Part shown: in pieces, positions 59,797 to 64,000 of the stretch
Numbering within the stretch: position 1 is the stretch's first letter
How the letters are laid out: each line of letters begins with the position of its first letter
Origin: Channa striata
Lineage: Eukaryota > Chordata > Actinopteri > Anabantiformes > Channidae
Assembly: GCA_033026295.1 (NCBI GenBank)
Contig: CM065168.1
Coordinates: 39,258,875 to 39,322,874 of the forward strand
Direction: 5' to 3'
DNA: 64,000 bases
The notes under the pieces: model-generated
What the model was told of the DNA's origin: nothing
What the model saw: only the letters and a program-made list of their open reading frames with translations
Database searches by the model: none
Translations under genes and position numbers: made by a program

Positions 59797-59960
59797 TGCT
59801 AAAATTTCAAGACTCAAGAACAACTTTATTGTCTCCAAAGGGCAGTTGTTTTTTTTTTTTTGTAGCAGCAGAGTAACACAGAAACCCAGACAACACAACA
59901 TCCAACACGGAGTACAGGAGACGGAAGTCTGAACTTGCATCACCTCGTCCTCTTTAAAAT
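59797..59960 (-). mobile_element. Probable 3' end of a LINE or LINE-derived SINE
   Basis: On the minus strand the text reads CTGCTGCTAC, a short A run (11-12), CAACTGCCCTTTGGAGACAA and TAAAGTTGTTCTTGAGTCTT. This is the 'gcc..tgggg/gagacaataaagtt.ttcttgattcttg' signature that I associate with 3' ends of fish non-LTR elements. No protein-coding part is recognisable upstream (toward 60024). Boundaries are approximate. Confidence 0.45.
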
Positions 59961-61830
59961 TCACCAGCGATAACAGAAGGCGAAGCAACAGCACAATAAA
60001 TGCCAGCAAGCAAAATCGATTCAATGGGAGAATTGAAACAGACTTTTTTTACGACCAAAAAGTGAAGCAACCACTTATTTGGGCAAATTGTCATAGTAAT
60101 AGAAAATTGCCAGTGCTTATGTTAATAAACAGATACTCTCACAGTTTGTCATTGCACTCACTCACAATCAGCCATAACATTAAACTGGGTAGCAGAGCCA
60201 AACCTAAATGTCCCATAATGCAGTTTAGCAGCATTTTTAACACTAATTTGACTGTTTTCACATCATTATATTGGACATTCATGGTTGTTATCCAGCTATA
60301 ATTATGGTCCAGTAGGTGACCTTCTACTTTCTACTGATATGATGATGATGGTTAACGTTTCACACTTCAAATGGACAGTAAATGTCTAACGAGAACGTAA
60401 CGAGAACCTACTGAACCAGAATTACGACCCAGTAACCGCTGATAATAGTCCATTGAATGGCAGGATAACATGTTGGGTGTTTTACTATGATGGAATCCCA
60501 CACATTCGGACCTTCTGTCCGTGTTCCCCAGCAGAGAAAACCCAGATCTACCAACAGGGTCAGAAACGTGTGAACGCGGCTCGGACAGAACACCCAAACT
60601 TTAGAAAGACTGAGTGCATCGCACACTTCAGGAGGACGGAGGCGCCTTAGCATACGCTCTCAAATGAGGCTACCCAGGTTGACTGACACTCTCTCTAAAC
60701 ACAAGTCCTCCCTGCCACTTCCACGGGATAACATTTCTCAAAGTTTGACAGCTGAAGCATCATTCAGTTGCAGACTTTAAACCCACTTTTATCAACCGTG
60801 CTCTTCAGCTACCCGTTTGGAAATGAACCGCACACACGACTGATTGAGGCGAGATGGACACGCGTCCGTCCAGATGCACTACAGCATCCTACTGTTGAAA
60901 AAAGCTGAAGGGACAGCAACAAGCACTTAGCTGGTCCCCGAGCAAACGGTCCCATTTCTTTCCTTTTATCTAAAGTGACAAGGAAATTTTCCAGGCCTCC
61001 TATGCCTCAGGCACATCCTACATTATCTCTCCGTGTACCCGCACCAACGGCTATCTCGTGTCCCCGATTCCCTCCATCTACCAACATGCTAAAAAGGATG
61101 ATGGCATAGCTGGAAACTCAAGCTGCCGATCATATCACGGGATGATGGACTTGGAGCATGTGTGCAGAAAGCATGTGACGATCAGTCGGGGGCCATTTCC
61201 CCGTATCTTGTGCCGCGTAGTGCGTCGCCCTTCCCACCAAATAGCTGTAGTTACCGATCCGATAAAGTGTGTGCGGAGAATGCGAAGTGACAAAACATGA
61301 ACTAAAGCAGACACACTAATGAGATATTGATTGCCCACACTGATGTTTACACTTTTGCCTGTCTAATACTCTCCGAGTCCACCATAAACAATCAACCATC
61401 TGTTCAGCCACATTCGGAGCTCTGCTGTGCAATTTAGATACGTCTGATGTCTGAATGAATTAACCAGAAGTTTTGATATGTAATGAAGCCGCTATAACTC
61501 ACACACAATACATTTCAAAATGCTTTTCAGACTTTTATAAACTCCCACTGTACAAAGGACTAAAACAATCTTCTGTGAAATAACAAAATGAATATGCATC
61601 GCTTTCAAGCGGTTTTAAACTGAACGACTCCACCGCCGCATGCTCACACAACTCAATGTGACACTTCATGTCCATAGCACAAACTGCAGCCAAACAAAAC
61701 CAATGGAAACGCATGATTTTTAGCTGTTTTGACAATTCTGACGATTCAAAGGCTACAAGCAGAAAAACAATTTCTCCTTGAGAGACGAGCCTGAGAAAAC
61801 CTCAGCAATTACATCTAAGTCCCCCACCCT
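59961..61830. other. Gene-free unique sequence
   Basis: 60360-60660 is open in one plus and two minus frames (65-81 codons) and includes an 11-base imperfect tandem repeat, ACGAGAACGTA/ACGAGAACCTA, at about 60389-60410. None of the translations is recognised. The rest is unique, balanced to AT-rich DNA without repeats or RNA genes. Confidence 0.45.
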
Positions 61831-61831
61831 C

Positions 61832-61863
<32 letters not shown>
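61832..61863. repeat. (CT)12 followed by poly(T)
   Basis: A CT array runs into nine T. Confidence 0.95.
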
Positions 61864-61864
<1 letters not shown>

Positions 61865-62653
61865 CTGCTAAGCACCAAATGTTCAAATTTTTCTGTGCTC
61901 AATTAAAATGTGTATTAATTGTGAAAAAGCCCCAGGGATTTCAGACACTTGGATAGTATTCATTAGCAATGGTTTATACTTTATAGCTAGTGAGTGCAAA
62001 GCAGCAAATGATTTAAACAATTTTTTTTTTTTTGTTCCAAACAACAAAGCGCTCACCCCGAGCTCCCTGTTGTTTGTGCAACGGCCTCGCTGCCTAGAGT
62101 AAGGGCTGAGAGCCTCCATATAATGAACCTGGGAAGCTACTCTTCGTGCAAAATCAATAGTGACGAGCTCCTTTAAAACTCTCAACTTTGAGCCTTTGAT
62201 GCCTGAGAATACATTACCGCCGTTAACTAGGGCTCCCATCCGAGCAATAAGCATGCAGTTCACTCTGCAGCCTCCATTTGCTCCCGTCCCTACACACACT
62301 CACGCCACCGCTGTTACAATTACAGTGTTCACTGTAACTGTAGTCCACCAGTTGGTTTATTTATCACCCTGATTGCCGCCACTCAGCAGATTTATCGAAT
62401 CTTACACCTTTATTAGGGCTCGTCGATAAATCTGCGGACCGGGCATGGCAATCGCTATGAGGTAAAAATGTGCCGTGGAGGGTTTGATGTATGTGTAATG
62501 CTCTATGCATTCTGAGCACTTCATCACCGCACAGCCCCACTCGCCCTCCACACCCATACTACACCTGAACATCCAACACGCAACACTCACTTCCCATATA
62601 GAGCAGATTTCTGCTTTTCTGCACATTCTTTGTTGGTGCTTTGAATCTACTCC

Positions 62654-62695
<42 letters not shown>

Positions 62696-63699
62696 ATTTA
62701 CAAAAATGTAAACAAGAAAAAAGCTCCATACTCCATAACAAGCATCAGAGCTTGCATGAATTAACATATATCCTGCCATAAGCAGCTGTGCTCATATTGG
62801 CAGTCATGCTGTACTGTCTTGCTTCGGCTGTGTTGTGCAAATAAAAGCTGCATTTACTCTTAGGTTTTATGCATGTATTTGTGTTTTGGTAAGTACAGGC
62901 AGTCCACATTATGCTAACTGTCAAAGTCACATACTGGTCAGACATCGGATAGTGCAGAAAGAAGTTATATAAATGCCTTCCTACTTTCCTTACAACCTTG
63001 AAATGTTAGGAATTTAGTTTGAAGCAAATAGGCTGGATTGTTGCCTTAATGTCTCATGTTAACTAATTGGCATCGTTGTGCACACAGTAATTTTTAAAAA
63101 GACTCTCCTCTTTAGATTTAGACCAGTGAACCAAACTCTGAGTATGACAAGCTGACACTGAGAAGACAATTCCCTTGTGTAAAATTTAATTTTTTTAAAT
63201 TTTCATTTAGCGATGCAATGGTGTAACAAATCAGCTGTACGAGCAAAAGGATGGTCATTTTTTGCAAACTAGCATCCAGACATTTGACATGTCCTGATTA
63301 ATTTATAATGCATGTTTTTAAAAATATTTAAAGAAATGCATAGTAGGATATTGGTGGCATAAAGGGGCGCACACCCCCAGCAGGGACATGTGCCAGATTA
63401 CATCTGTGCTGCAGAGCCCTTAAGTGTATTATGGTGTGTCGGATCTCGTGGGAGGACACCGGAGCTAAAAGCTATTTATACAGATTATACCTGTGAATAA
63501 GGTGTAGAAGAGGATATACTGTATGTAAGACTGAGTCAAGAGCACAAAGGCCACAAACTTTTTAAAGCAAAAAAAACTTAATGTAACACTTGAAAACTTG
63601 ATATAACAAATGTAAATATTTGCTTTTCTGTCTATTGTTAATTTCCTTCGACTCTCAGCTCTGTTAGAAAGCAAACTAATCATATAAGCAAACTCTAGC
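61864..63699. other. Gene-free stretch with a GT array
   Basis: It contains a T run near 62021-62033 and (GT)18 at 62656-62692. 61900-62360 is complex and repeat-free, with a 138-codon minus frame (61883-62299) that crosses the T run and has no recognised domain. 62940-63340 is AT-rich. No exon called. Confidence 0.45.
62656..62692. repeat. (GT)18 microsatellite
   Basis: A perfect array, the longest dinucleotide repeat in the window. Confidence 0.97.
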
Positions 63700-64000
63700 T
63701 TTCTAGTTTGGGTAGTATATGTAAGTGAATGCCATTAAACTTCCTTTGACTTAAACATATTAAAATATCTTTCTACTTCTAGGTGAAAAATGCCTCCAGA
63801 TGAAATCCACTGAAAGCAACCTTCATTTCATATCACGTTATCTTGGTGCTCACAATATGGAGGCTGTTATCGTGGTCAACCTGCTTTTTCCACAGCTCTA
63901 CCGGATGATATCTTTTAAACTCCTAATGATGAAAAACTCCTCCGGGTGATGTCATCTGAAGGAGTTTTTCCAGCTGGAAGCACAGAAATATTTTAATATG
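63700..64000 (-). mobile_element. Second copy of the foldback MITE, cut by the window edge (copy B)
   Basis: The reverse complement matches copy A. AACTCCTAATGATGAAAAAC with TCCTCCGGGTGATGTCATCT (about 63917-63958) corresponds to A's minus strand with very few changes. GCTCACAATATGGAGGCTGT (about 63849-63868) and ATGCCATTAAACTT (63729-63742) also have counterparts. It carries extra sequence near 63780-63830 that A lacks. The outer terminus to the left is too diverged to place, and the right end lies outside the window. Confidence 0.6.

Noticed and set aside
4816..62692. CA/GT arrays as a CRISPR-like or satellite array
   Set aside because: They are ordinary dinucleotide microsatellites without spacers or higher-order units.

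Overview
The window looks like non-coding DNA from a ray-finned fish, most likely a percomorph-type teleost. No complete protein-coding gene, rRNA or tRNA can be supported anywhere in the 64 kb. The fish assignment rests on three things: a 5'-truncated LINE whose minus-strand translation matches the CR1/L2/Rex1-type reverse transcriptase tail common in teleosts (16751-17575); several old dispersed repeats that I recognise from teleost genomes (around 32424, 51953, 57330 and 59797); and a high density of CA/GT dinucleotide arrays. Composition is moderately AT-rich, with TAG/TAA stops in every frame. The longest open frames (166-204 codons) are close to what chance gives in this length. The simplest reading is a large intron or an intergenic gene desert beside a developmental or neuronal gene.

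Layout. 1-4600: unique sequence with a short cruciform-capable inverted repeat (126-222) and conserved-element-like blocks rich in homeodomain ATTA cores (641-850, 900-1300). 4610-5110: a CpG-island-like segment split by an (AC)18 array, the best promoter candidate here. 5111-9780: AT-rich sequence with a degraded hAT-like inverted repeat. 9780-10470 and 12880-13530: two of the strongest enhancer-like blocks, with dyad and paired homeodomain/POU-type sites. 10817-10846: a strong G-quadruplex motif. 16321-17575: a G-rich purine tract, then the LINE remnant. 17742-17855: a short open frame with a good Kozak context and a consensus splice donor.

18000-41000 is mostly unique sequence with microsatellites, an old repeat at 32424-32640, a minus-strand G-quadruplex motif (34477-34507) and a perfect DR1 nuclear-receptor site (35490-35502). 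At 41314-41337 a pyrimidine-rich acceptor and a GTAAGG donor enclose only 24 bases, a candidate microexon. 45000-50000 holds a region open on both strands, a second possible exon (47435-47543), a pair of mutually exclusive hairpins (48026-48049) and a 24-bp word duplicated 496 bp apart. 51950-64000 carries more dispersed repeats, including a TTAA-flanked foldback element (53863-54239) whose second, inverted copy runs off the right edge (about 63700-64000).

There is no operon-like or multi-gene system here. What can be inferred is regulatory: clusters of short conserved-looking blocks, one possible promoter and one or two possible exons of a long gene. All conserved-element calls rest on motif content only, because no alignment could be run.
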